Assembly (NCBI GenBank): GCA_964036295.1
Contig: OZ038466.1
Span: 16,216,001-16,280,000 of the forward strand
Direction: 5' to 3'
Source of the DNA: Plumapathes pennacea
Taxonomy: Eukaryota; Cnidaria; Anthozoa; Antipatharia; Myriopathidae
DNA: 64,000 nt
The notes beneath the pieces were generated by a model that worked only from the letters and a program-made list of their open reading frames with translations, was not told where the DNA came from and did not search any database. The position numbers and the translations under genes are program-made. Of this stretch, positions 11,566 to 32,100 are shown in pieces; within the stretch, counting starts at the first letter, position 1, and the number at the start of each line of letters is the position of its first letter.

Positions 11566-13593
11566 AGCTAAATGTGAAAAGCAAGAAAGAGGTTGAAGGG
11601 GACGTAGTTTGTTTGGTTGGAATATTCGCAGAAATTTAGTGTAAAATCAACTCATTGAACATTCTCTTTCTTTTCGGTAGCTGCGTTCCAAAATACGCAA
11701 GTTTGTTTAATATGGCCCCAGGCTGCCAAAAGTAGCTTGACATCTACAACATGTTTTCAAGTATTAAATTATAAAGGGGGGGGCTGCTTGTGTATAGACC
11801 CCTTCACAGATGTGAATGCATAATGGATAATCAGGGCAAATATATAAACTGCTTATACATTTGGTTTTCTGATCAGTGGAACTGCAGAGCACTCCAAATT
11901 GTCATTTGTAAGCTTTCAGTGGTCCTACAATAGATTGTGAGCGATTTCACTATTAAAGTGAGACTCCTCACACACGTCACCACCTCATTTCTTTGTTCTT
12001 GCCCTGATTACCCATCATGCATTCAAATTCATAAAGGTGTCTTTTACCTGTCCTCAGTGGTCTATATTAGTTTATTGTGATCTGTGGTAGTGTGAGTAAG
12101 GGTTCATTCACAGCACCCAGTAAATGCATCTACTTGATTGACTCCAGATTTTTCTTTCATAGTCTATCACTGTCTTCTCTGTCACTGGCTTTCTCAGATG
12201 AAAGCTGATTCACTTTACCAGCATAAATTTTCACTGCATCACTTTTAGTTATTTTTGATTAGTTGTGGAATTTACATTACAATCTCAGGAGTGAAAGACA
12301 CTGCAAAGTAAGGAAAAGTCATGGGACTCCCTCCCCATACATTCCCCCTGCCTCCTCTCTCCTTAGTTCATTTTGTAAGGTTGAACAAAACCCATTGCAC
12401 TGAGAGAGAGAGAAGGGGGGGAGGGGGGGGGGGGGGGGGGGAGTGGTTAGATATGTACAGTATTATCATATACATACTAAGTGTGTGTAGGCATGTGCTG
12501 CTCAATGTGTTATGGATTTAAGTGTTTTAATCTGGGCAATAGTTTTGGTCTGGGGTAGGATATATGCTCTTAAAAGAGGGATGCAAGAAAGCACATGTTG
12601 TGGCACTGAAACACTGCACCCAAAACAGTCAGTCCTGCTGTGGCAAAGACACCCAAGGGTAAATTTATCAATTCATTTGTCGACTGACTAAACACACATT
12701 TTGTGCTCATGCAGTTATATTAATAAATTATTTTAATTAAATTATTGTTAATTACCTGTGCTAAATATGCAGATACTGCAGTCTAATATCACTCCAGCAT
12801 GGTCTATCAGTAGCTGTTACAAGTTGCTGGGTCCAAAACTGGTTATAAGGGCTTTTTAGATGGAGAAAACAGATGCAATGTGACATGGGGAAAAAAGAAA
12901 CGTAGTGAACATACCACAACACACAAACCTGAAAACACAAATGACTTAATCTTTACGTTTTGATCTTTTTCTTTCAACTTTCACTGTGGGGCTTTTTATG
13001 AGTCGGACCGGTCCGCGTGTGAAAAACAAAGAGTCATAATGGAAGAATAATTCCATTGCAAATAAAGCTCCTTCAAACCCTGCCAATGAGCATAATAAAC
13101 ACGGCCTCATCTATGTAGATTTTACGAGCTCAAACAAAGATATTGCATACATTACGAGGCGGTAAATCGGCAGTGCCTTTGTCAGTCTCAAGACTCCACC
13201 TCCAAAGATTTCTCTGGGGAATCGAGTCCTTCATCAGTTGTTCTGTGATCCTCAGAAGCTCTGGTTTTTTGAGCCTGGTTACTTTTCAGCGCAATCAAAG
13301 GCGCGTGGAAAGAAATTTCGATCCCGGTGTAGCCGAGTATTGCTGACCGGCTGTTGGAATTTCTGGTCGGATCTGTACTAGACTGCTAACAGGTATTAAT
13401 AATAGGTACGGCAACACTGTTTATAGAGCACTTGCACCTTGTCAGAAGGATGCTGACTTTTAATAGAATTGTATCCCTTTCCTCTAAGAGAATGTAATAT
13501 CCTTGTTTGTTACTTACTCTCGTCAGATTCCTTTGCACAGTTACAAGCATTAATCACATCGCAACAAGTCCGGCAACGGGCGTCTGGCAAAAA
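11566..13593. other. Intergenic, no gene seen
   Basis: AT-rich sequence between IMP3 and the candidate first PKA exon. It holds a GA-then-poly-G run (12401-12441, G19 at its end) and no long ORF with recognisable protein similarity. Confidence 0.6.
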
Positions 13594-13627
13594 ATGGGAT
13601 CGAAGAAAGGAGCCAAGAATGACATGA
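13594..13627 (+). CDS. Candidate alternative first exon of the PKA catalytic subunit
   Basis: ATG in good context (caaaaaATGG) opens MGSKKGAKNDM and is cut by a GTAGGT donor in phase 1, the same phase as the main first exon (15311-15350). It can therefore join exon 2 at 15425 in frame, through an Ile codon at the junction. The N-terminus keeps Met-Gly plus Ser/Lys residues, an N-myristoylation-like start like the main form MGNAPAKKGD. Mammalian PKA catalytic genes are known to use alternative first exons. It would give a 347-aa isoform. Transcription here is not shown. Confidence 0.45.
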
Positions 13628-14270
13628 GTAGGTGTCCTGTGCTTAAAACTTTTATACAATCACACAATCAATGATTTGTTTTAGTCATGACTCTGCGATC
13701 TTTGCGCTTCAGGATTTTCAAATGTAAACATTTGCCCTTCGCGCTGCTTGTTCCAGAAACACCGTTTAAACTTCAGGTCGAAATTGCAAGCCGTGCCGCG
13801 CTGGAAAGATGATAAGATCTTCTTTCTACAAATGGGGGTACAGATTATTTTGCATACCGGTAGGGTTCGCACTGTTGTTAAGTGACTTGTTCTAAAGTCG
13901 ATAGTCCATTAGTTGTGTTCACCACATTAACATAAATTCCGCATACTGTATAATGCTCGGAAAGTAACGCGTCTCTGGGATCTCTCAACATCCCGCCAGC
14001 AACCGTTCTTGTCTTTATTTCAATTGTTGCGAAAATAAGGCACAGCAGGACGTAACAGTGATAAAGTTCCAAAATACCTGAGATGTTTTGATTGCCGCGC
14101 TATTAATTCAGTGTGGTATCCAAGGAACAAGGGCTTTATTTTACTCCGAAACGATCTTCGGCGAATTTTATGCCTCTCTGTAACAATATCCTAAGAAACT
14201 TCCTATTTCCAATAACGTCAGGAACTATACGCAAGTCTTTTGGGTACTAATTAATGCTCTAACAAAAGCA

Positions 14271-14289
14271 CCCCCCCCCCCCCCCCCCC
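14271..14289. repeat. C19 homopolymer
   Basis: Run of 19 C in the region between the two candidate PKA first exons, followed by T8. Confidence 0.9.
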
Positions 14290-15120
14290 TTTTTTTAGAA
14301 TGCCTCTTGTTGTCGTCTCATCTTTTAAAAAATATATGGTCAATTTTTAAATAACCCTTATTAGGTCATTAAATAAAAATATACCATACATTTTATGGTA
14401 TACTTTTATCCTAATTTGCAGTGAGCTGCCCAGGAAAGAAACTATTCCTTCAAAATTGTCAACAAAATAAAAAAAAGTGGAGTTTTTCAAATAATACTGT
14501 CATATACAAATTTATACAAATTCTCTCATTCCCAAATCTGATAACCTGTTTTCTCGGTATTGTTGACAAACTTCCCAAAATTTGTCCATTGGTTGGCTGA
14601 GGGGGTAGAGGGAGGAAAGAAGTAACACCCCAAGTCACCGTCAAAAAAACTTATACAACCTGTAAAAAGAATGATCATTGCTTACAAGTTATTGCTAACA
14701 AATTTTGTTAATTTTAGTTATATCGATGTTATAATCACCAAGTTCTGAATCTTACAATTAGTAAAATTAACTTGCAAATTTTTCTTAGCTCAGAATGAAT
14801 GTACTGCAATGAAGAATTACTGTACACTTATATGGTCTGCTTGACAAATTAACTTTAAAACATGCTATATTCTGTCTCTTGAATGCATGAATGCATGAAG
14901 TGAATGGGACTTTCATTTATGTGATATTAGTTGTGCATAGGAGACTTCAGAATTATTAGCTGGTGATATGAATAGTCATTCAAACTTTCTACTAAGCTCA
15001 GTGCAACCCAACAGATGGATTATTTTCCTTCGCTCCCATGTTTTACTTCTTGCATGCAGTGTCCAGCTGCAAAGGTCATGCCATATTTAGTAGTGGCCCG
15101 ATAGTATTGTTTCGATTTGA

Positions 15121-15149
15121 CCAATAGGGAGTCGTGTTGAGTGACGTCA
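15121..15149 (+). promoter_or_regulatory. PKA promoter: CCAAT box and full CRE
   Basis: CCAAT (15121-15125) and the perfect palindromic cAMP-response element TGACGTCA (15142-15149) lie 160-190 bp upstream of the main ATG. CREB, the factor that binds such sites, is itself a PKA substrate, so feedback control is a reasonable inference. Confidence 0.55.
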
Positions 15150-15310
15150 CCAAGTGTCTGCTGTCGGCTCTGTTGGTCGTGAGGACTGTTTCTTTATACA
15201 GAAAAGCAAGCGAATTTTTATTTTTTGAGACGACTACCAAGGAAGGGAGCGTGTATTTCTTCCCAACGAGGTGTTGAAATATTTTATGCATTTTTCGCTG
15301 GCCACTAAAC

Positions 15311-22526
<7,216 letters not shown>

Positions 22527-22887
22527 GGAAGCCCTGAAATTTCAAAGTGAACTATTCATATTATCGACTTAAGTTATCGAGAATGTACAGCGAAACGTAA
22601 TATATCAAAGCCGTTCATCCCACATTTGGTGTTATCATGTGTAACCAGCAAGCATGTTGCTGCTTTGTTGATGATGCCATTTGTCCTTCTGCCTTTACTC
22701 AATTCAAGTTGGACAAAGAAAGTTCAAAAATTCGTTTTATTTATGTTAAAACGATTCCATTATAGTAGATTTTAGCAGAGATGATAAGAATTTTTAAGTC
22801 AAACCTTGCTTGTAACATGTTCAAGAAATTGTCAAACACGTGAACATATTGGCATGTTAGCCCTGGAGTCATGCCAGTCAATGTTGA

Positions 22888-22893
22888 AATAAA
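22888..22893 (+). terminator. PKA poly(A) signal
   Basis: AATAAA 362 bp after the PKA stop codon, 276 bp before the stop codon of the convergent gene. Confidence 0.55.
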
Positions 22894-23168
22894 ACTTGTA
22901 AAAACTGGTTTCATTTTCTTTTACTTGGCATTGACTTTTAACTGGTGTCTCGTAAAACCTCCTTTCCTGCGTATTGAAAGACAATTCTGTTTTGGTTTGG
23001 ATTTGTGGATACATGTATGTGCCTGATAGTTCCACTTAAAGCCTCAATTCCTCTCAAGGTAAAATTTTAAGGTTTGAATAACGAAAGATCTGCATAATAT
23101 ACTGTAGGCACTTTACTTCACACATGACATTTATCTTTTGCAATTCCTTGTTCCAGCTGTTCCAGGCA

Positions 23169-26100
23169 TCATTTGTGGGGCATTTGTGCAACCTGAAGGT
23201 CGTCAGCCAGTTCATTCTGGGCAAGCAAAACAATATTGTCAGTCAATAACAATATTGAATGACCCTGAACATCTGCGACCAGTTTTGGTAATTTTATAGC
23301 CTGTCAACCTGAGTGAGTAACATGACTCAACTTGACAGACCTGTCCCACAGGCCTGTGTTTTATGCAATGCATGCTCACCATGGCTTCAAAAAGGTTGAC
23401 ATGATACTGAATCCCGCCTTCCTGATGAACTTTCTCAAGGTGATGCCTCTCTGGATCCCCAGCAACCAACACTTCTGTCTCTCCCTCTGCCTGCAGTATG
23501 GAACACAAATACTACTACTTTAGTCCACACATGCAGGAAGGGGGAGGAGGAAAGAAGAAATGGCCTGCCAGAAAATATTGTTTTTCTACCATTAAAAGTT
23601 TAAAAGAAATAAACTGAACCTGAGAACATTTTGGGTCCTTGCTTAGAATGAACAGTAAACATGGAAATCATATAAGAACATTGTCAAAGCTGATTTTAAT
23701 TTAAAAGTAACCTAACCAAAGCCAGGGTCTGGGACCTAGGCATGACAATGGAATACCTTGCAAGTCCTGGGTACTAGAATTTTATTGAACTGGGCTAAAG
23801 TGTTCTGACTCATGTCTATAAGTAAGTTGGTCTGTGTTTAAAAAGGTACAGGTTCTTTATGACTTAGCTCTGATTGGCTGTGCAGATAGTGCGTCAGTGT
23901 AACTGTGGAAGTATCTCAAGTTTGTAAAGCAGATGTATACTGACTGGTTCCATGTTCCTGCAGTAATCCATCAGTGATTGCATACGCTCTTCAAATCCTG
24001 GGAAGAACATTTCTGGGTTGATGGCGGCAAAACACTGACCCTGCCAGTAATTATAACGATACTTATTACAAGTGTTGTTCAAAAATTACATATCATCCCA
24101 CCCAGTGATTCCTGTTGACACTTGCTTTAGACTTACCAAGTTTGCTACACGGTGATCCCCTTTCCACTGTCGAATATGAGGCCCAAAAGCTGATCCGGCT
24201 AGCAGGCCACAGAACACTTCAACCATCATGGCCAGACCATAACCCTTGTAGCCACCTAAGTGTCACACCAAAAATCCATATTGAATCATCTTTATTGGCT
24301 GTTCTACTGCCCTGCCCTGTTCACTCTACAACCCACCCACTTCCTTGTTCTGTTCACCCTTATTTAATCTGCCCTGCCCTACTCTGGATATGTGCCATTC
24401 ACTTCTACACTGCCCTGCTCTGTCTATCCTCTGCCAACTCTGCCCCGCTGTCCATCAGCTCTGCTGTCCTGAATCTCTTGTAATTGACCTCTCGTGTTCT
24501 AATCAGTTCTGCCCAATGCTGCTAATTGTTCATTCTCTACCCCAATCTTCCTACTTTGTCCATTTTCTGTTTTATGTAATCAGCTCTGCCCTGCAATTGC
24601 TTTGTTTGTGCACTCTCCCCTGACCTGTCCTACTGCCCATCTTGTGTTTTTAAGTCTGCATAGCTAATGGCCCTCCCTCCTTGGCTCATCCAGTCCACCT
24701 TCATTCTCCACCCCCCTTCCCACCCCAGAAAGCCAAGCTCTGCAGGCTTGTGTTATAAGCTGTGCTACTGAATCCACCCTCTGTCCATCATGTTCTCATC
24801 ACATATGCCCTGTATAGCTCTCCCCATGCCAACTGTGACAGTCCTGCACTGCTCTGTTCATTCTATCCTGCCTGTCCTGCTGTGCCCACCCTCTATCCTA
24901 TAAACCAGCAACTCTGTCCATCCTGTGTTCTTGTCACCTCTCCCCTGTCCATCCTCTGTTACCATTAGCCAGAGGGCAAGGGGGGGGGGGGGGGGGGGGG
25001 GAAAGGAAGGGTTGGCGTAATCCTCATATTTTGGGTGGGAGCGTGCCAAATCACTGGTTCTCAAAACCCTTACCGTTGACAGGGGCAGATCTAGGAAATT
25101 GGAAAGGGGGCTGTACTGGGATGGAAGCAGGAAATCACAAAGGGGGGACAGTGGGTTCAATGCTAGGGTGGCCCGGGGGCATGCTCCCCACAAAATTTTG
25201 AAATCTAGATTACCTGAAACACCACTTCCTGCAATTTCAGGGTATTTTTGAACAAAATGTAAAATGTTAAAACCAACACCATGGAGACCACACTTTTTGC
25301 AAATGCACTTATTTTACTAGTGTTGTCAGCTAAGAGGACATTCAGAAACAGGGTGCCGTAGTGAGTCATGAAAATTTAAAAATCTAGGTTCTCTAAGATG
25401 CTATTGGGAGCATGTGTGACACGAGCATGAGCATGCTCAAATGACAAATTTACAGACATTTAAAAAATCCCACATCAATGGTGGGGCTGCTGCCCCCTCG
25501 CTCCCCACCCCCCAAATCCACCCTTGGTTTAAGACCAAAAACATGACTTTTTTGAAACTATCAGACCTGTAAATATATCAAATTTTCCTCCCTTTTCAGG
25601 CCTTCTGCATAGTAAAATAACTTTCACCATGTTTTAGACCTGTAGCTCAAAAATATGTATCCTATTTTAGACCAACATGCTGAAATAAGAAAAATGCTAC
25701 ACTTTTTCAGATCAAAGAGACAAAATCAGTATACCCTATTTCGGACAATTAAAACTGCTTTGGGGAGGCACATATATACAGTATATCTATGGCAAGGGTA
25801 CCCTGCTCTATCTGGGCTGCTCTGTCCACTCTCTGACCTACATGTACTTTTCCTGTTTTGTTTATCTTCTGTTTACATTGTTTACATTGTTTACATGTGT
25901 AATCAGCTCTACCCTCAGTCCTGCTCTGTCCTTGTTCTTTCCTGTCAGCTATTCCCAGTCCTGCCCTGTTTATGGCCCTCTGTTGTCAATATGCTCCACC
26001 TGGCCCTGTTCTCACCCATAATTTACCATCACATTCAGCATAGCATTTATATATTTTTAGATTATATCTTAGCACTTGTCTGTTCACCTTGTGCTGATAC

Positions 26101-29100
26101 TCTGTCCGGTCCTGTCCATGCTTCACTTCTTAACATCATCTATGCTGCCATTGCAAACTTTTAACTTGGCTTAGTCTTTCCTGCATGCCTACAAAGCTCT
26201 ACATGCTGTTACCAAACTTGTCTTCTCTTCTTTAGCCTTACTTGTGATTTCAGTTCCACCAAGTGGCATCTGTCCTCCTCCTTCAAGGACCTCTTTTGGG
26301 TTGAATGTTTCCTGCCAGTAGCCAGCAGTAAGACATTGTTTCAAAATGAACCCAATTCTTTAGCTGAACCATAATGGGGTTAAATATGTCAGATGTTGCT
26401 TTCATTGGCTAGAACAGTTCTGGGTTGGTTGGAAAAAATGTATTTTTCTTTGTGTGTTTGTGTTGGGTGGGAAGAGATGGGAGGTGGGAAGGAGATAGCT
26501 AAGAGAGAGAAGCCAATGCAACTGAAGTCTGTACCACTCCTTTAGAGTTAACACCCCAGCCTGGAGGTATTGCCATCCCCTTCCGATTGTTCATCTCTAT
26601 CTGAAGTAAAAGAAAAAAATAATAGATTACTTCAGTCACAGCAGTTGCCAGAGTACATACAGCAACTACAGAAGGTGCAAAGTTAACAACCCAGGGAACG
26701 AATTTAGTTTTTAGATGGGGCACTTATTCTACCTGTACTATAGGACCAACCTTGCCAAGTGCTACAGCTGAAGTGGCCATGTCTAGAACAAAACTATCAC
26801 CATCCAGACCAGGTGCGGCAACTGAAATGGGATTGGTCCCAAAACAAGTCTGCAACCAAAACATGTCATCAAAAATAATGTTATTTACAAACTTTTAAGT
26901 TAAAAGTATGTGAAATGCTGTATATACAATCCCAGACAAAATTGTGTGGGACACAGTATCCTGAACAGCTCTCAGCTTACAGATTCAATGGCTATGGATC
27001 CCCCCTCACCCCTTCGACAAATATGTTGAAGACATAAAATTGACAATGCACACACATCATGTCTTGGTTCTCTGCTTTTTAACATTGAAATGGGAGGGGG
27101 GAGGGGAGTATTATTGTTGTGTGACAGGCACAAATTATGTCTGTTGTCCAGACAATTTTGTCTGGGATTGTAGGTGTGATCGCAGTTGGATTTGACTCAT
27201 ACATAACTCTTACAGGATCAAACACTGTTGCCCCAAACTCCCATCACACACTTGAGTTTCCTGTGGTCACCACCTGAGCAATGCATTTTTTACATTTTCT
27301 TTAAATGACTTTATAATGTATACCTCTCTCCCCCTTGTTGGTACTACCAGTGGTGAAGTATTGGTTGCACACAGTCCCTGTATTAAAGTGAAATGCAACA
27401 TACCATTACTGCTTGATATAGTGACTTAGTACAGGGCTAGTTCAGAGATGCCAACTCTCCCACTTTATGCGAGAGTCCCTTGCATATTAAGCACCTTGTC
27501 TATCACTAACCCACATAAATCTGCTCCAGCGTAAATCTGAAAGCTTCCACAATCAAAAACTATTTATTTTGGCAAATCTTATTTGATCCCTTTGAATAAC
27601 AGTTGAATGCAAGAAAAAGTCCTGTAAGAAATGCTTAAAGGCACAGTTTCAACTCATTGTGTTGGCTAAAGTTCCTTGAATATGAAGCGAACTTGGTTCA
27701 AGCCCTACCCCACCCCCCTCACCATTTGACCAAGTTGGCCCCAGGGGGGGGCACTCCCTTAAATTTAGTATGGGGTGTTCCACTGAATCCCTGTGACCCT
27801 GACCCTGTTCCAGATTAAAGAAAGGCAATTTTGCGACCCTGTTCCAGACAAAATGGTGAAAATAGATACCCTGTTCCAGACTAGAGGCGACTCCACAAAT
27901 CGGAAATGGCATGCTTGAATAACCATGTGGAGTTGCGTGATTTAAAGCAAGAGTTCAGAGCTGTTTTGCAGTGACAGACCTGACTATAAATCATCAAGGA
28001 TTCTGGCAGGAAGAAAATATCGACCTTGTTCCAGAGCCAGACTGAACGAAAAATATACCCTGTTCCAGAGAGAAACAGTGATTTGTATACCCTGTTCCAG
28101 AGTCGGAGAGGCAAAAAGTATACCCTGTTGAGTGGCACATCCCTGTATAGCCCATAATATATGGGAGTGCCCCCCGGGGGATTGGCATTTCTGTAGTTTG
28201 ACTGTACTGTACACCCAGCTACCAGCACTCCTTCAAACAACTCGCAGATAGACAAACACACAAAAAGGAAATAATTGATGACCTTCGCAATATTCTTTCA
28301 AAACACTTTTGATGCTAAACAGTACAACTTAACATCCATGTGATCAAGTTCTACAATATTATCCATACTGTAGCTTACAATCAGGCCCTGTTGGACAGCT
28401 TTCAAGGTGTACCATCCTGCAATCCCATAATGATTTGAGCCTTGAGATAAATATATTTTTATGAATATGTGACAGGGTCAGAGGGACATATAAACAATAA
28501 ACTACTTTTGGTGAGGAAATATGCACGAATAATATTGTCCGAGAATATTATCTGTTCCGAGAAGCGAACAGTTGCCCGAGAGCAAAGCTCGAGGGCAACT
28601 GTGAGCTTTGAGGAACAGATAATGTCCAAGGACAATAATCGTGCATATCTCTGAAGCCGAAAGTAGTTTATTGTCTTTAATATCCTTCAACTATTTCCTC
28701 TCACAGCGCAAATATAGCGCAAGGACTGTGAAGCTCTTTGGTGCTTTCTGGAACTGCTTTTTTGACAAATGAATTGATGTCCTCCTCGGTAGTCATCTTG
28801 TAATGGTTTTTTTGTGATTAATACATAAAACTGTGTTTGGATATTGTCAATAAATGGCATTAGTTTGCCAGGCGGGGGTTACTCGCTGATAACGTCCGCT
28901 CGTGAGCGGGTTTATTCAGTCACATGTCACAATTCCACCAATCCTGCGTGGGAGGAAATATTTGATGGGTCATAACAATACTTAATATTTAGTCAACACA
29001 CCTGTCTTACACAACTTATCTACTGTAACATAATCATGTTTCATACATACCATAACTGGAACAAAAAATATATAAACTGGAACACAGTCACCTCCTTCCC

Positions 29101-32100
29101 TATTTCCTCAATTTGCTGCAGCAGGTGATGCAAGCTTGCAGAACATTAGCCAATTTGCAGTGTTCAGCAGTCCATAATGCTATAGGTTGACATTATTATA
29201 TTATAGCTTTTTTAATACCTGACTACACCAGCACGACCATTAACTTGACTGATCTCACAGGGGACAATAGTAATCCTCTGGTAAAATGGTGCTTAGGTGT
29301 GACAAAATGTACATACCTTTGGCAACTACCCATCCAATGCCAGTTTCTTTAGCCTTTGCCATAGCAATGTCCATACAGAAGTTGCCCACAGTCTGTTACA
29401 GTTTCAATACAAAAACAAATGTTAGTTATAGGGTCATTCCACAGTATTTTGTATGTTGCGGAGAAGACATTTAGAGACATTCAGTATGCCACAGCTTGAA
29501 ATCCAAATGTCACAGTAATAAAATTCTACCTTTTTCTTGTAGACATTTATTATAGCTATGCCCACTATGTTGCAATTTTCTGTAAGTTTTAAACATGGAA
29601 GACTACAGCAAGATAAGTGACTGTTGCGGAGAAGACTCAGAGAATTTGCTATTTTTGTTTTACAAAATCTAAGTGAAAAGTTCTCTGATTCTATGATGGA
29701 TTCACAATTTCTTTTTGTTTTGTATTAAAGAGTGGTGTATATATTTTAAATATATGGCAAAAAAAATTAGCTGCATTTGTTCGATCATCAGAAAAACTGA
29801 CCATATTTTGATGTGTCTCTGTTGCGGAGAAGACGTTGCGGAGAGGACATTTTTGTCCATGAACAAATAACACAAAAATCTCATTGAATTTGACAAAGTG
29901 TGTTATGTTAAACAACTCTTATTAACATTCTAGAATATAAAACAGCTTTTAGTGAAACATATGGTGATAAATGTCAACAAAAACAAGGTCCTTTGATCAG
30001 ACTAGCATGGTATTGAAAAAGAAAAGGGTTGTGGTCACATTTTTCAAGTTGATTTTGATATGGATAGACATTATTACTTCATTGTAGTTTTAATCATTGT
30101 ATTTGGTGCATCAAGAACTGATGTTACCAGAAACTCTGGAAAAAACTTATGAAATGCATAAACTTTAATGCTGACTCAGACCACAAAGCATTATGGGTAA
30201 AACCAAAAAATCCAGAATACTTGGCAAAAATACCCCCCCAAAATAATTCTTGTCAAGTACACATAAATTCTTTGTTATTAACATATCCTATAATATATAA
30301 CAGCTTTTAAAGAAACATACTATGCTGTTAAATATCAACAATAGCAAGGTCCTAATCACAGTAACTTCAAAACATTTCATTTCAAACTTGCTGCAACAAT
30401 GTTGATTTCAACACAGTCATGTAAATACTTGTACATGTTAATGTACAATGTTTGTACATATCTCATGTTTACTGAACAGCAACATAGTGTAGCAGTTTAG
30501 TGACAACTCTGCTTCCTTGAAAGCTTGAAAAACAGTTCCAAGTTCCTCCAGATCTGGAGTTTCAAAGGGGCCATTGCCCTGCCATCGTACTGGGCCATAA
30601 AACACACAGGTGGCATGTACTTTATCAATGTCATCTATCTGAGGCCAATCAAACATTTTGGCACCAACTCTGTGCAAGAACTTTGAATGTGGTGAAGTGA
30701 TTTTTATTAGCAAGTGCTCTCCTAAATGCTGTTTGAGTAGGCAGAATGCCTTGTACTAATGTTATCTTCCTGTAGTAATGTTATCTTCCTCTCAAACTTT
30801 TAACTAATGCAGTCTAAGTACACTGCTGCACACTTCAAAATATACTAACAGCCCTGAAAAGTACAATTTACCTAACATGAGTTTATTTTAGAATTTATTT
30901 AGTTTATAATGAGTTTATTTTAAATCAACTTCTAAGCAATGTGTCCTCTCCGCAACAGAAATGTCCTCTCCGCAACAAAAAGAAAACGTCCCTAAATCAT
31001 TAAGGTGATGAGCTGAAGAATATCTGAACACAATAAAACATACCTCCTGTTATAAATTAGAAGTTATCAAACTGTGTACCTAATATGATTATGTGGTCAT
31101 CCATAACATAAACTTTTAGGTGTCAAAATGTTGCGGAGAGGACATTTAGCAAATGGACAGTCTCTAGCACAGGACTCTGGGTAAAACATCATCCTGTAAC
31201 AACTGTTCTGTAAACCGCATCAGTAATAGTTTATGTCCTGATAACTTTAGTGAGGTTTCAGTTTTTCATTTGTTTTTAAATAATAAATTGATTTGTCCTC
31301 TCCGCAATGGCCATTTTTACTTTTTTCATGTTTGATTATAATTTATGCATCATTATCAACATGCTACCCCCATAAATCACATCATAAAGTAAACTATCAA
31401 CACCAAGCTACAACTTAGGGGACATTTTGGGTTTGATTCAAAACATTTAGAAAACTGATATCCATGTCCAAAATACTGTGGAATGACCCTATATACTTTA
31501 TACAGTACAAGGACTGATCCAGTAATAAATTTGTTTTATCATTATTGGAACAGTATACTGCAGTAGTCAAAGTGTTATACAATATCATGTAGTTGTAAAT
31601 ATCTACCCCTAAAAAAATCAAGGCTTACAGAATGATATGACTCTGCAATACCAGCCAAAAGTGTATCATTCTGTAACACAGAGTCATAGGAGTAGGAAAT
31701 AGAAATATGAAACTCAGAGGTGAAGTTCAGATCTGCCAATAAAAATGAAGCAGTCAAAATAATGCCTTTTTATAGTCTGTGCTTCCTTTAACAAAAAACG
31801 AAGTCTGTGACTATCTCTTGAACTCAAGGATGGTCTGGTATACTTGTGTGCCATAATAGAATACAGTATGCAGTTAATAATAGAGTGAATAAATGGTGAT
31901 AAAACCCCCAGGAAGGGATGCTCATCGGGAATTTTTGTTTTGACCCCTAAAGGGTACCAATAAAAGCATACCAAGAATTCACAGTTTTGATGCCTTAATT
32001 GCTATAAAGATAATATATTATTATAAAGCACTTTATCCATTGCTGTTTTCAAATGAAAAAAGTTCATTTGACTGACAACTGACCCTTAAACAGTACCATG

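Noticed and set aside
24115..24623. Overlapping plus-strand ORFs rich in Cys, Pro, Leu and Ser
   Set aside because: They come from the CT-rich minisatellite and overlap a dehydrogenase exon on the other strand.
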